From assembly GCA_030248195.1 (NCBI GenBank), contig JASAND010013610.1, positions 1-64,000 of the forward strand: 64,000 nucleotides of DNA, read 5' to 3'. Below, piece after piece: positions 1-11,441 of this stretch. Within the stretch, counting starts at the first letter, position 1, and every line of letters begins with the position of its first letter. A program made the position numbers and the translations under genes. The DNA comes from Trissonchulus latispiculum (taxonomy: Eukaryota; Nematoda; Enoplea; Enoplida; Ironidae). Under the pieces are notes generated by a model. It worked only from the letters and a program-made list of their open reading frames with translations. It did not search any database and was not told the DNA's origin.

Positions 1-262
1 ATAGTGAACTGCAATAGTCCTACCGTTTGCGAGCCAGGATTCTAGTACTTGAATGCGTTTCAGCTTAAACCTGTAGTTTTTATGATGTCAACATTTCAAA
101 CAGTTAACACGTTTCTTTCTACCATTCAACAAGTGTAGCATACAGTACAAATCAGAATCATGTACCTATGGAGCCAGCTTCAGCTTCGCTTGATGCCAGA
201 CTTGATTCACGAAGCTGATGCCGAAGCTGGCTTCTGTTTATGGTTTTTACACCACTTCTTTT
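1..262. other. intergenic, nothing recognised
   Basis: No credible coding frame or repeat was seen here. It is unique-looking AT-rich sequence next to the first foldback element. Confidence 0.5.
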
Positions 263-1306
263 GTATGTTCAAAGTCAGACGAAATAAAGAGCAACATTAC
301 TCTAGCTATGCCTGCCTATTTGCTGTTGTAAAGCTCAGCTGTGCTACAACAAGCTTTGCCTTAACTTTCAGAGTGCTGCATTTATGAATAGACTTTAAAG
401 GCGACTGACTGACTGGCATAATAGGACCAAGCTGAAACGAAAGGATAAAATTTGATCAACTAAGCTGCACCAAAAAGTGAAAAGTTCTTGCATAACAATA
501 ATGTACTCGGAACTTTTTGAATTGATGTAGGTAAATATGAAACAAATGACTATTTCTCTGCTCAAAATTTGTAATTTCTTAATCTACTTTGATGGGGTAA
601 AAGAAATGTTTTTGGCTTATTTGTTTTTACACACTTTGCTTCGTTCTTCATTGATCGGTTTTAACATTTGATATTTGATTAGTAGGGGAATTGAGCATAT
701 GCTGCAGTTGTGAGCTTTCCATTCGTTGTATGTCAGCTAGGGTTGCGCCGTGGCCGTGTAACGGGGCTGGGGCCCGGGCCGGGCCGGGGCCGGGGCGGCC
801 CCCCGTCGGCCCCGCCCCCCCAAAAATTTTTACCGGCCCGTCAGCTGAATCGGTGACAAAAATTTTGGCAAGTTTGAAGAAAACAATTGCAAATACATAT
901 TTCTTACAAACATGAATAATTTCAAAACTATTTGAATGTGAACATAATGCTAATAAGATGCTAATAAGATTAACAACACACGTAAGTGCAACAGGCAACA
1001 TGTCACTTGCCCTTTTCCTTCAATTCTTTTTCTGCGAATATGCTGTTTTATTTTGTAAGAATTTTTCACTTTTCGGTGCAGCTTAGTTGATCAAATTATT
1101 CATTGCGAAAGGAAAGGACAAGCAGTTTATCCTTTCGTTTCAGCTTGGTCCTATTATGCCAGTCAGTCAGTCGCCTTTAAAGTCCATTCATAAATACAGC
1201 ACTCTGAAAGTTAAGCTTGTTGTAGCACAGCTGAGCTTTACAACAGCAAATAGGCAGGCTTAGCTACTGTAATGTTGCTTTTTATTTCGTCTGACTTTGA
1301 GCATAC
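263..1306. mobile_element. foldback element with about 240-bp inverted arms
   Basis: Positions 263-495 and about 1050-1306 are inverted copies of each other, starting with GTATGTTCAAAGTCAGACG and ending with its complement. The arms differ by small substitutions and indels. The middle holds a GC-rich block (about 740-845, CCGGGC/GGGGCC runs) in AT-rich surroundings. No transposase is visible, so this is a non-autonomous element. No convincing target-site duplication was found, so the exact ends are inferred from where the symmetry stops. Confidence 0.75.
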
Positions 1307-1308
1307 AA

Positions 1309-4300
1309 GGGTCGTTTCACAAAAAAACTTAAACTACTTAACTTAAACGACTTAACTTAAACTACTTAAACTTCTTAAAAATTTCGTTTCACAAATAAAT
1401 GGCTTAAACTACTTAACCTACTTAAACGGCTTAGCGGCTTAAACGACTTTACTTAAACGACTTAATTTAAGTAGTTTAAGTAGTTTAAGTCATTTATTTA
1501 TGAAACTAATTTTTAAGAAGTTTAAGTTAAGTAGTTGAGGGTCGGATCTCATCAACCACGTGGAGGAGGTGGTGGCTTCAAAAAAAAGATAAGTTTCCGT
1601 TTTATGTTAATGTTTCAGAATTTAAGGTTTAAGGTGGATATTTAAATAGCATGGTTCGCCACGTTCAGTAGGTGCCACTTTAAATTAAGGGAAACAAGTT
1701 TTGGAACTGTTTCCAAAGCGGAACAAAACAAAAATAAAACGAATAATCGAGCAACGCGTAACAACAAACTGATATGCTAGTGTGTTATCAAACGTAGTAG
1801 ATCCGAATTTCGGAAAACTGAGATTAGCAATAGCGCACCCTAATAAGACCAAGCTATTCAATTATACAGCAATTAATGATGCTGCATCACATTACTGTAA
1901 TTTCAGTTGGAAGTCAGTCGTAAAGGCATTCTCCTGTGCGTTGGGCAATCAGGCCTGAGTAGGACAGAGAAGGAAAGAATCGGTCGATTCATCATCTCCA
2001 ATCATCAGCTAAGTTTACTACTTTTTTCAGTCATCTAAACTAGGGTTGTTATTTGGTCACGACAGTCTTGAATAACATAACAATCTAGTTAATTGGATAA
2101 GAAAGCAGCAAAGTGCACCGTGCCTGCTTTGTTGACTTTTGCCTAGTAGGTATTTCTGTTATTTCTTTGGGAGCAGAGATAGGATTATGGCAGGTGAATA
2201 AGGTACATGCCTGTCTCTGCATCGCAATCAAACGTGAGAATTGACATATAAAAAACATTATATAAATTTTCAGTAAATGCAATACCTAGTTCAGCGAGTA
2301 AGTTAGCATTGAGCAAGTTTTTCAGGCAGTCTTTAATAGCAGTGCTGAGTCTGTTGGGTGGGATCGGGAACAGGCATGGCGGGTGAAAAAGGTCCTTCTG
2401 TGTCTGTTCCCGTGTCTCCTTCGGCAGAATCAGTTCAACTTACATGTTTGCAATAACTTTATTCTTCTTCGAAGAAATTAAAAGTATTTAGTATTAAATT
2501 CTAATTTCATGATATACGCATTTCCTACACGTTTTTAGAAATACGGAATTTTTCATATCTTTCCTATCTAAGAGCTCGCCTATCCCTTCCGAATCCCTTT
2601 CTGCAGCCTTTTCTTTTTTATCCTAAGCTGTCGAGCAAGCTTTGTTAGTCTTCAGCCATCTTAGTTGTGCTTGACATGCGGGGGTCAACAGTGGTTGGCA
2701 GGACAACCATTGTTGACCTGGGTGCAACTGAAATAACCGTACGTCTGATTTGGCTTGGGGGTCATGTTTCTGTCCTTGACCTTCGCTTCTCCGCCTCTTT
2801 GTCCGTATTTTTAAACGGTCTGCGGAGAGCAGCAACGTAATGGCCACAATGTGTGCCGCTGTTGCTAGGCCCTTCAAAAAAAAAAAAAAAAAAAAAAAAA
2901 GTTAAGTAGTTTAAGTTAAGTCGTTTAAGCCGACTTTTAATGAAACGGATGTTACTATACACCATCAAAATGGTAATTTAAGGTGCTGGCCAGGGGATTT
3001 GCAGCAAAGGCTGCGTAATTTACTCAAGTCTTGGAGTTCATCGATAATTTTTATGCCATTTTATAGCATACAATGTGCTTGTTACAACTAAGCAGAGTAC
3101 TGTCTTACTTCAACAGTTTGATTTGAACATGCGGTTACAGGAAAACAGTTTTAGAACAGAAGTGTAGGAAAGCTAAAGAAACCTATTCCCGAGGACTATC
3201 TTTTATGAAGTTGTTTGATGCGCAAAGGGGCTCAATATTTTGAGAAAACTGTTAATTATCTCTGATTTTCGTCAAAATTTTTTACGTTCTGGCGAATTGA
3301 AGCTAATTTCTCAAAAGCTCAATTTTTTATGTTTTCGACAATGATGTAGCTAATGGGACTAAATTTCAACGGCAAATGTACTTCAAAAATACGCGAACCC
3401 GAGCCAGCATATAAAGGTCCTGTTTCCTTTGTGCAGTGTATTTAACTATAATTAGGTTGATGCAGCTAATAAAATTACTAATAAATGACAAAAATAAGTC
3501 TTGGCTTAAGTGGGCCAATCAGTGAGCAGACATGCGTTTATATAAATTCGGATGTTATGGCATCAAAAACGCGAGACTTGCGGACATGCCTAAACATAGG
3601 GTCGGATCCTTGGAGGGCTTGTCCCAAGAAAATTTTGAGGAGGTTTATACCTTGAACCAAACTTTTCGAGGGGGCTTGTACCATAAGCATAAATTAATAG
3701 TAATGTTTGAGCTAATCAAGCTTTTACTTTGCTCAGAAGGATGGCTTCTTTTTCATTTAGAAGCTGATACAAGCTAAAATCGGACAAAAAATTTAGTATT
3801 TGAAGTATTAATGCATGTTCAAAACTAGTTACGCTTATAACGGTATTGTAGAATTAATGTACTCGTTGAGAGCTTTCGAATGATGTAAAGACGGCTTTAC
3901 AACTCGCAAAATTGCGTAAGTTATGAAGCTTTTAAAATGTCCACTTAATGGTAATCTTTTCGTTTAAGTCGTTTAAGCCTCGTAAATCTACGGAGCTTAA
4001 AAATGACTGATTTTGAACTGCATTTAAGCGGTCTACTTAAACTACTTAAACTAAGTAGTTTTTATGAAAGCAGTTCTACTTAAACGGCTTAAAGTTTAAG
4101 TCGCTGAAAGTTTAAGTAGACCTGTATTTGTGAAACGCCACTTTACTTAAAGTTTAAGTAGCTGGTTTTTTGTGAAAGGGGGTCTACTTAAACGACTTAA
4201 GTTAAGTCGTTTAAGTCGTTTAAGTAGTTTAAGTAGAAATTGGTTTCACAAAAACCACTTCGTTTAAGTTAAGCCGTTTAAGTACTTTTTGTGAATCGAC

Positions 4301-4312
4301 CCCTAGATAAGA
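1309..4312. mobile_element. foldback element with TTAAGTAGTTTAAG subrepeats
   Basis: The left end GGGTCGTTTCACAAAAA (1309 onward) is mirrored near 4300 by TTTTTGTGAATCGACCC. Inside each end are arrays of a short unit and its complement (CTTAAACTACTTAA / TTAAGTAGTTTAAG): 1325-1535, about 2900-2940 and 3960-4290. Each array is itself partly self-complementary. A retroposon copy with a poly(A) tail (2560-2900) appears to sit inside. No transposase is visible. The middle array may mean that two related elements are nested. Confidence 0.6.
2560..2900 (+). repeat. dispersed retroposon copy with A25 tail
   Basis: This stretch matches 4690-5030 in the same orientation (shared TTTCCTATCT, TTCTGCAGCC, CAGCCATCTTAG, GACTTGG-like and CTGCGGAGAGCA blocks), roughly 70% by eye. 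It ends in a run of about 25 A (2876-2900), the mark of reverse transcription of a polyadenylated or A-tailed RNA. No protein is recognised. It may be a SINE or a 5'-truncated LINE tail. Confidence 0.6.
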
Positions 4313-4383
4313 CTCAAATTTTGTTTAAGTTAAGCCGTTTAAGTACTTTTTGTGAATCGACCCCTAGATAAGACTCAAATTTT
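4262..4383 (+). repeat. 61-bp tandem duplication of a foldback-element end
   Basis: A 61-bp unit (4262-4322) is followed by a second copy (4323-4383). Each contains the terminal motif TTTTTGTGAATCGACCC of the preceding element plus flanking CTAGATAAGACTCAAATTT, so the duplication spans the element-host junction. Confidence 0.85.
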
Positions 4384-4689
4384 GTCACTAATGACACTAA
4401 GTTTTAGCGTTAGATCGGCGAACTGGGAAAGAAGACTTTTAAAAGGCGTGCTAACAGAATTTAGTGTCTCATAGCGACTGGTGGATATGTGGCAGCTGGT
4501 GGCAAAGGCTACGAATTCTCATGAATCTATATAATTCCAGAGATTGGAAAGAAATACGACGGAGTTAATTGCTTCCCAGGGACAAGTTCAAGATAAGTGT
4601 TTTGTTTCGGCTTGCAAACGATAAGTTAGTTTTGTATATTACATTCAAAGAACATTACTTTAAAATTTGTAGATCAAACAAGTGGACTT

Positions 4690-5030
4690 TCCTTCTTTCC
4701 TATCTTAAGACTCGGCTCTAACCCTTCGAACCTTGCTTCTGCAGCCAATTTTTTTGTCCCCAGGCTTTCCGAGTAGGCCTAGCAAGGTTTCAGCCATCTT
4801 AGTCACTTGAGGTATGCGGGGGATGTTGCTGAAAGTCAACGTCGTTTGCCTTGGGTGTGACTGCGGCCACTGGCCAATAACCGTACACCGACTTGGCTTG
4901 GGGATCACATTTTCTATCCGTGGTCTTCGCTTCTCCGCTTCTTGTCCACTTTCAAAGGACTGCGGAGAGCAACACCATATAGGCCTCATGTAGTGCCTTG
5001 GTGGTGGATGAGTCCGTAGCAAAAAAATTA
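4690..5030 (+). repeat. second copy of the dispersed retroposon
   Basis: Homologous to 2560-2900. It ends with a short A run near 5020-5027, so it shares the 3'-end layout. No coding capacity is recognised. The only long frame here (minus strand) is a shadow of the repeat. Confidence 0.55.
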
Positions 5031-5655
5031 ACGCCTCAACTCAAGCTTTTCAGTTTTGAGATTTTGATTTGCAAGATGGTAAAGTCTGCCATAAAATCGA
5101 AATTCAAATGGAACTGCGCGATATATGTCATATCTTTTGTAGACTTACAGAAGTTTGCTGCTTTGAACGAAATTATATGTGTATATACGTACGTAATTAT
5201 ACAAAGGTATGTATCGTAAAAGATCTAGTAAAATGACAGCTGGGCAAGTGGTGGGGTAGACGGACGGGGGTTGCCATCCCAAGTATCGCAACGAACGCAC
5301 CGGATGTTAGCACAAATCTACACATCGGATTCAAGTTTTATGTTATGTTCTTCGAAAACGTACCGAAATTCCACCCCTCCTCCGCGAAACACACTGCCCA
5401 GGTATGATTAAAATCTATTAGATCTATCAAACCTATTAAATTTAAATTAAATTTAAATTTAAATTGAACTTATTACAATCTATTTTAGAACAATGGTGAT
5501 CTAAATATGAATATATACTAATATTTCACAACACCGGTCAGGGTGCAGTTGCAGATACGACTTTACCTTCTATTTTGTTGCACTTTAAAAGCAAATCTGC
5601 AAAATTCAACGCCTGAAACTGAAACTGAAATAGCAATACGGTCACGATGACTTAC
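5031..5655. other. intergenic or intron downstream of the receptor exon
   Basis: If the minus-strand receptor exon at 5656-6192 is spliced, this is the start of its intron. I looked on the minus strand for a second exon with membrane segments 5-7 and found none before the retroposon at 4690-5030. Confidence 0.4.
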
Positions 5656-6192
5656 AGCGTTGGTGAGGGTGCTCACAACCGTACAAACGACAGCCATTAT
5701 CACCCAGTTGATGGCAATGACTAGGGCAATTCGCTTCTTTGTGATGCTGGTATAGTAGGTTAGCGGTTTACAGAGCGCCAAATACTGATGCGTACAGACC
5801 ACGGCATAGTTGATGCCAGAGCCGTAGACTGCCACAGCGTGCAACCGGTGTATTAGGCTGAAGAATATGCCACCACCTTTCAGGCTGCTTTCCGCTGGAG
5901 CAGGGAAAATACCGCACAGCAGGAGAACGCAGCACGCCAGCAGATCGATTACAGCACCGTTCAGCACGAAACAGTACCGTTTCCAATCTACCAGTTTCAG
6001 CTTCAGACAGAGGGCAACGACTAGGACGAAGACAGAATTCTCGGCAAATCCAAAGAGACCCTCGGCCAGTTTGATGTAGAAACAGGCCTTCGTGACTCGA
6101 TGAAAATATTTCGTGTTTTCCACCACATCTGAGGCAAACCCGGTCAGTACACTGTGCTCTGAGGCACTGCAGTTGAATCGCAGATGAACCAT
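5656..6192 (-). CDS. seven-transmembrane receptor, 5' exon (TM1-TM4 only)
   Basis: Read on the minus strand from the ATG at 6192, this gives 179 codons ending exactly at a consensus donor (GTAAGT, complement of 5650-5655). An N-glycosylation sequon (NCS) lies near the N terminus. Four hydrophobic spans follow, and after the third comes HQYLALCKPL, the position of the rhodopsin-like DRYxAxCxPL motif with Asp-Arg replaced by His-Gln. This is the first half of a rhodopsin-like G-protein-coupled receptor of the plasma membrane. Segments 5-7 are not visible downstream, so the gene is either split by a long intron or truncated by the retroposon and foldback insertions at 1309-5030. Ligand and subfamily are unknown. 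Continuing past the donor gives about 30 unlikely residues and then a stop. Confidence 0.65.
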
Positions 6193-6611
6193 TTTCAAAT
6201 TGACATCAGCAAAACCTGACTCTGAAATATAGAAGTATGTTTTCAGATTTTTCTGCGCTTTTTTGTAAGTTTAGCTCTTGAGCTCTAATCTAAATGAAAT
6301 TTCTTGGAGCGTCACATTCCTTTTATTTCAGTTGAATCTTAGAGCCTTTTCATGAACGGGTTAAACGAGTTACATTTAACGCGATCGTTTTCGTGAATGG
6401 GTTAAACCAGTTAAGTTTAACTCACTAAGCTAGGTTGAATTAAAATTGTTAAATATCAAACTGTTTAGCGATTTAGTTTTATGAATGTCGTCAAAATTAC
6501 AGGGAAAAACTGTTATATTAAATCGAGAAGCAGAAACACACCATTCAATTTATTGGTGGCGGTGGCTAGCGGAAGGGTGTACCTACCTCAGTTTAGTGGA
6601 TGCGGACTACT
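6193..6611. other. intergenic, upstream of receptor exon
   Basis: AT-rich sequence with scattered GGGTTAAAC/GTTTAAC motifs (6355-6425) that resemble subterminal units of a foldback element. No matching partner was traced with confidence. Confidence 0.35.
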
Positions 6612-6750
6612 AAAAATTGTTGAAAGACTGACCTGACGGATAGTGTAATAATGGTGTTCAACAAAGCGTTGCGTTACACTATGCGTCTGACACTTCATGA
6701 AAAGTGAGAAATTATCTGACACTTCATGAAGTGCCCAATTACACTATGTG
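6612..6750. repeat. dispersed hairpin repeat, copy 1
   Basis: About 130 bp shared with 28880-29010 in the left duplication arm. It contains TAGTGTAAT with its complement ATTACACTA or GTTACACTA, and the palindrome GACACTTCATGAAGTGC. Both copies keep the pairing segments, so this is probably a small non-autonomous inverted-repeat element. The ends are not fixed. Confidence 0.6.
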
Positions 6751-7292
6751 ATTACGACTATTCCAGACCCGGACCTCACACCCCCCGAGGGGTCCCTCAC
6801 CCCCCGGTTTTTTGGGCAAAAAACAGAAAACATCTGGTTGTCCGGCGGCCTGCGGCCCCCGCTCACCCCCCCCCATAACTTCCCCTCCTGCACATGTCTG
6901 GTTAGCATGTAGGATTAACTTCAAGTTGAATTGCGTAACGGAACTCCGATCAGAATTACGCAAATTTTCACCCATTCGGCGGGATAGGGGGCATCAAAGA
7001 GGTGAACCATTGAGTTGGAGTCGCCAAATACATACCTACAGGCTTATATATATTAACAAAATGGATGCCAACCCTCAAACGAGGATCTGTCTGCGATCCC
7101 CCTCCTCCAAACGGGGACACATTCGCGTATACATTCTACTCGAAAATCGAGACCCGTTCGTTACGTAATGAATGAAGAGAAGTGCCTTGCTGTTCCTCCA
7201 GTCCAAATATGTACTTTGACTTAGAAGTAATACTACGCTAACATGGTCTCTTCTTTTTCAGAATTTCTCAATTTACGTTATTCTGCTTGTCC
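6751..7292. other. GC-rich patch and intergenic sequence
   Basis: Positions 6770-6890 are strongly C-rich (runs of C6-C9). The remainder is unique-looking. Open frames here are driven by composition and show no domain. Confidence 0.35.
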
Positions 7293-7300
7293 GTCTTCTG

Positions 7301-8516
7301 GGGTGTGCATAAAACACGGCCCCGGCCCCGGCCCCGGCCCCGGCCCCGGCCCGGTACATAAAACACGGCCCCGGCTCCGGCCCCGGCCCCGGCCCGGGTG
7401 CATAAAACACGGCCCCGGCCCCGGCCCCGGCCCCACATAAAACACGGCCTTATTACGGCCCGTGCATAAAACACGGCCCCGGCTCCGGCCCCATACATAA
7501 AACACGGCCCCGTCACGGCCCCATCAAAAAATCATATTTTTGACTAATGGGACTAAATATAACCAATTCAGCATCTCCTAATCTATCAAATTAAATTGTT
7601 TAAATGTTTAGTCTTTGAGTTTGAAAAATCGAATTTTGAATTGAAAATGTTATCTTTGAACCACCTTTTAAAGTTTTTGTATCATGATAAACCTACAAAT
7701 AACAAACTTTATGTTATGCAGTTATTAAATGTGTAAATTATATAAATTAAATTGTGTAAATGTGTTTATGTGTAAATTTATTTTTAATTTTATCTTGCGC
7801 TCCGAAAAACTAAAGAGAATTTACAAATTTTCATCACCTTTAAAATTAACTTGTTAACGAAACTACATATGACCAAATGTATATACATCTAGAATAGGGC
7901 TCGCTTAGAGATTTCGAGTGATTTAAAAATTAAATGATAATGTTTATCTTTGCAATCAGTAACTAAGTTTTTAAAGTAAGCCGTGCCGTATTGACACCTT
8001 GTGGTCATAATGTTCAAGAGATCGTAAAAAACAACAATTTATAAAAGATTACATAAAATAGCATAAACGCATTTACGCATTTACTTTACACAATTTAATT
8101 TAATTTACACATTTAATAACTGCATAACATAAAGTTTGTTATTTGTAGGTTTATCATGATACAAAAACTTTAAAAGGTGGTTCAAAGATAACATTTTCAA
8201 TTCAAAATTCGATTTTTCAAACTCAAAGACTAAACATTTAAACAATTTAATTTGATAGATTAAGAGATGCTGAATTGGCTATATTTAGTCCCATTAGTCA
8301 AAAACATGATTTTTTGATGGGCCCGTGACGGGGCCGTGTTTTATGTGTGGGGCCGTGACGGGGCCGTGTTTTATGCACGGGGCCGTAATGGGGCCGTGTT
8401 TTATGTGGGGCCGGGGCCGGGGCCGTGTTTTATGCACCCGGGCCGGGGCCGGGGCCGGAGCCGGGGCCGTGTTTTATGTACCGGGCCGGGGCCGGGGCCG
8501 TGTTTTATGCACACCC
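7301..8516. mobile_element. hAT-like non-autonomous foldback element with 8-bp target duplication
   Basis: The ends GGGTGTGCATAAAACACGG and its complement are flanked by the direct repeat GTCTTCTG (7293-7300 and 8517-8524). An 8-bp duplication is the norm for hAT transposons. Each arm is about 500 bp. The outer 200 bp of each is a run of CATAAAACACGGCCCC units with expanding GGCCCC blocks, and the inner part is AT-rich and closely mirrored. There is no transposase. The GCATAAAACACGG periodicity gives the overlapping glycine/arginine-rich frames seen here, which are not genes. A 10-bp duplication (CGTCTTCTGG) with one base less of terminal repeat is an alternative reading. Confidence 0.85.
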
Positions 8517-8710
8517 GTCTTCTGGCTAAGCAAAGCAAGCACTAATCGGTAAAACCCTGTTTGTTGAATAATTTGCTCTTTGCTCTGTTGAAGCATGTAC
8601 TAGCTTTCAAAATAGAAATCACCAAAATGAGTTCTCAGTGAATTGAACTCAAAATGGTTTGTGGACTAAATATAACTGTCTAGTAGCTATTAAATTAACT
8701 CGTTTAACTC

Positions 8711-9184
8711 TTTTGCGTTTAGAGTTCTAAATCCCTTCTTCTTACCATGGAGTCTCACTGGCGTCATAAAGTCTCAGTGGTCACGAAAATCCCCAAAGAC
8801 AATTGAAATTAAAATACAAATCATAACAATGTGTTATCATTCTGTATGTCATTGCTATGCATGCTTGTTATTTGATGCTTGCCCAACATAAGTGGCTCAG
8901 CTGAGCCAGAAAAACCGGTGCCAGCCGACACTGCACGTAGCGCACATTTCCCCCCCTTGCTGGTAATTATCCGAGATTCCAAGGGGTGGCCGCTTTCGGG
9001 TGGAGCTGCCGCGGTGGGCTTATTGCATAGGCAGCAATAGGCTCATCGCCGGCCTTGTCAAACGCCTCGGTTAATTGCGATAGCAATTATTCGGTGTCAG
9101 TTCCCCTCCCCAGTCAAATTTCACGCAATACTGACACCACTCCTAACCGGCGTAAGCCAACTGGAGTGGGGAGAACTAAAAAAA
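8711..9184 (+). mobile_element. retroposed RNA copy (SINE-like) with 14-bp target duplication
   Basis: The segment lies between perfect direct repeats AACTCGTTTAACTC (8697-8710 and 9185-9198) and ends in an A run (9178-9184), the signature of target-primed reverse transcription. Its 3' half (8890-9178) is GC-rich and heavily self-complementary, for example GTGTCAG/CTGACAC, ATTGCGATAGCAAT, GGCTCAGCTGAGCC and AGTTC-CCTCCCC against GGGGAG-AACT. The template may therefore have been a structured non-coding RNA or a SINE with such a tail. I do not recognise the parent RNA. Confidence 0.75.
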
Positions 9185-9198
9185 AACTCGTTTAACTC

Positions 9199-10356
9199 GG
9201 CGGCTTGAATAAACACGCTAATTTTAGTACAGTGAAGAAACTATTTTAATCCGGCTGATTTTCAAGTGATATAATCTAAGATTTTTTAATTTTTATTGGG
9301 ATAGTGCCATTTGACAATGCCTTTAAAAGACCAGTATTATTGGAACTGTTTAAATTTGCATGATGCATACATACATGACATACATACATAAATTAATCCC
9401 TTTGCTTCAGTTCCATAGTCAAAAAGGTGATGGCTAAGTCCAGCCCAATAAATGGGTTTATTCCCTTGCAACATTTATGCCAAGCTTCCTTAAATCCCTG
9501 AGTTAAATTTCATTAGGTTTTCTTGGGGTCCTTGGTAATTTCATTTAATATGTCCTTCTTTGGAGTAAGCTCATTTTTGAATCCTGTGGAGACACTCCGA
9601 GCAGTGCGTTGATAGAAGGTTTCTTGCTATGGATTAAAATTCTGGACAGAAATTTTAATTAACCTGAGCAGTGAGGTGCCGAATGAAACTAGTAATTTGA
9701 GTTCACGATTTTCTGATTTCTCCGGTTTTTCCGCAGAGTAGGTTTGTTCTGAAATGGAATGCCTCGAGCTTTAATGAACGCATACGTGCTGTGCTTCTAA
9801 CCCTGCTGACATATAATCAGATTCCCTTTGATTTGATGCGCGAATGAATAAACAGTCTCAGTTTAGAAAGTATAAACTGAGAAACTTAAAAGTCACGCGA
9901 TCACCAAAATTCCTATAGTTTTATTGATCCAAAGTACAACCTTAATCATATATAAGGTAACGTTAAAAGGTATAAAAATTTTAATTTCAATGAATTAATG
10001 TTTTTTTACTGTTTAACACCAGCTTTTACAGAAGCAAGAGTGCATGAAAAGAATATCATTATATAATTTTTTAATAACATAATTTATTCGCTCTTGGCAA
10101 TAATTATTATTAGGGAAAAAGCCGGTGGAGACGGGCTTAGCTTAAATTGTTTTGTTCCGAATTCCCCCCCCCCTCACCTGTGTATTCAGGTCTTCAAAAC
10201 CGCGCAGCATAGAGGTGGCCCACCTCCCTAGAATTCGGAATCTGTATGTACGGATTTGCGGGCAAAAATCCAGAATTTTTTAAAATCGAAAACTTTGCTG
10301 TCCACCTAATAGAGGCTGACTTAACGAATTTTACTGATTTTATTAAAAACTAAAAA

Positions 10357-10433
<77 letters not shown>

Positions 10434-11441
10434 CATATATCCTGTAAGAATTGTCGCCTGCGCGAGATGCTAGAAAACAAAGTGTTAGGTCTAACTCAAT
10501 CTTGAGAGAATGAGAAACGGTGCCTAAATTTCTTGAGATGTGTCAGTGACAGGTTTCATGAAACCCGTTTCAAGATTTCAGGATGATTAATAATTTCATT
10601 AGTTCAAAGATTTTGTTTTGCACAGAAGCTATGAAGACCTCCTCTCTTATGACGTGGTGAGGAATATGGATATTTTTATCAGAAATATATCAAAAATTAA
10701 TATAGCACGGGAATTTTGAAAGGACAAAGTGTTTCTTGAAAGAGCAATCACTTATTGCTTTATGAAACTATAGCATATTCAGTATTATGGAAATTTATAG
10801 GGTTTCTGTTAGTGGGCAGGTCTGAAGAGCGTGGGTAAGCATGAATACTGTCGAAAATTAGAAGCTTTTCTATTGGCTAGTTAAGTTTGCCAACGCAAAA
10901 AAGGAAACGTTTCTTGGGATCAGCTATGAAAATAATATGATTGGAAATTGATTCAAAAGCTTAATATATTACATAAGTAGCTGAGATGAAACTGGGTCAC
11001 TATTCCTTGACTCGGTGATCCGGTCGACCTCTGACCTGGCTACCAGGAGACCCTTACCGTTGGAGGCGGTATATTTTTAATGGTGAATTCCTATGTTTTG
11101 TTTGTAAATTTCTTGGCGCGGAGGATTTCCGTCCTATCTTCAACACATGTCCTAGTACTCAGGTTCAAAAGTTTCTTCATGATTTTGCAATTTCTATAGC
11201 ATTGTTGCAGTCGGTTTACCTGCATTTCTTCGCTCTGTAAATTGTTGTGCAAACGATCACTGCCTGTCTACCCTTTCTCATATTACCTAAAGTCGGGCGT
11301 TATTTGGCTGTCACTTGCTTGGCTGAGTTTTAACAGATTAATGACTGGCTAAAACTGCAATTATTATTTTCTTGTGAAAAGATTGATTTTGCGCTTGCAC
11401 TGTATTTGTTTCATTAGTGTTTACTTTGCTCTAGAATTTAG
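9199..11441. other. intergenic, no gene recognised
   Basis: AT-rich with no convincing coding frame. It contains an (AT)n tract (10357-10430) and a short inverted repeat, TTCCGAATTC at 10154 with GAATTCGGAA at 10230, around a C-rich run. Nothing else could be supported. Confidence 0.4.
10357..10430. repeat. (AT)n microsatellite
   Basis: About 37 uninterrupted AT dinucleotides. Confidence 0.95.

Noticed and set aside
1320..4300. TTTAAGTAG-type arrays as a telomeric repeat
   Set aside because: Units alternate with their complements and lie within element ends, unlike a one-strand telomeric array.
7243..7516. Gly/Arg/Pro-rich frames on both strands (also 8325-8552)
   Set aside because: They arise from the GGCCCC-type terminal repeats of the hAT-like element.
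8890..9180. Possible snRNA (U1/U4-like) gene
   Set aside because: Only short resemblances, no Sm site in the expected place and no snRNA promoter. The retroposition signature fits better.
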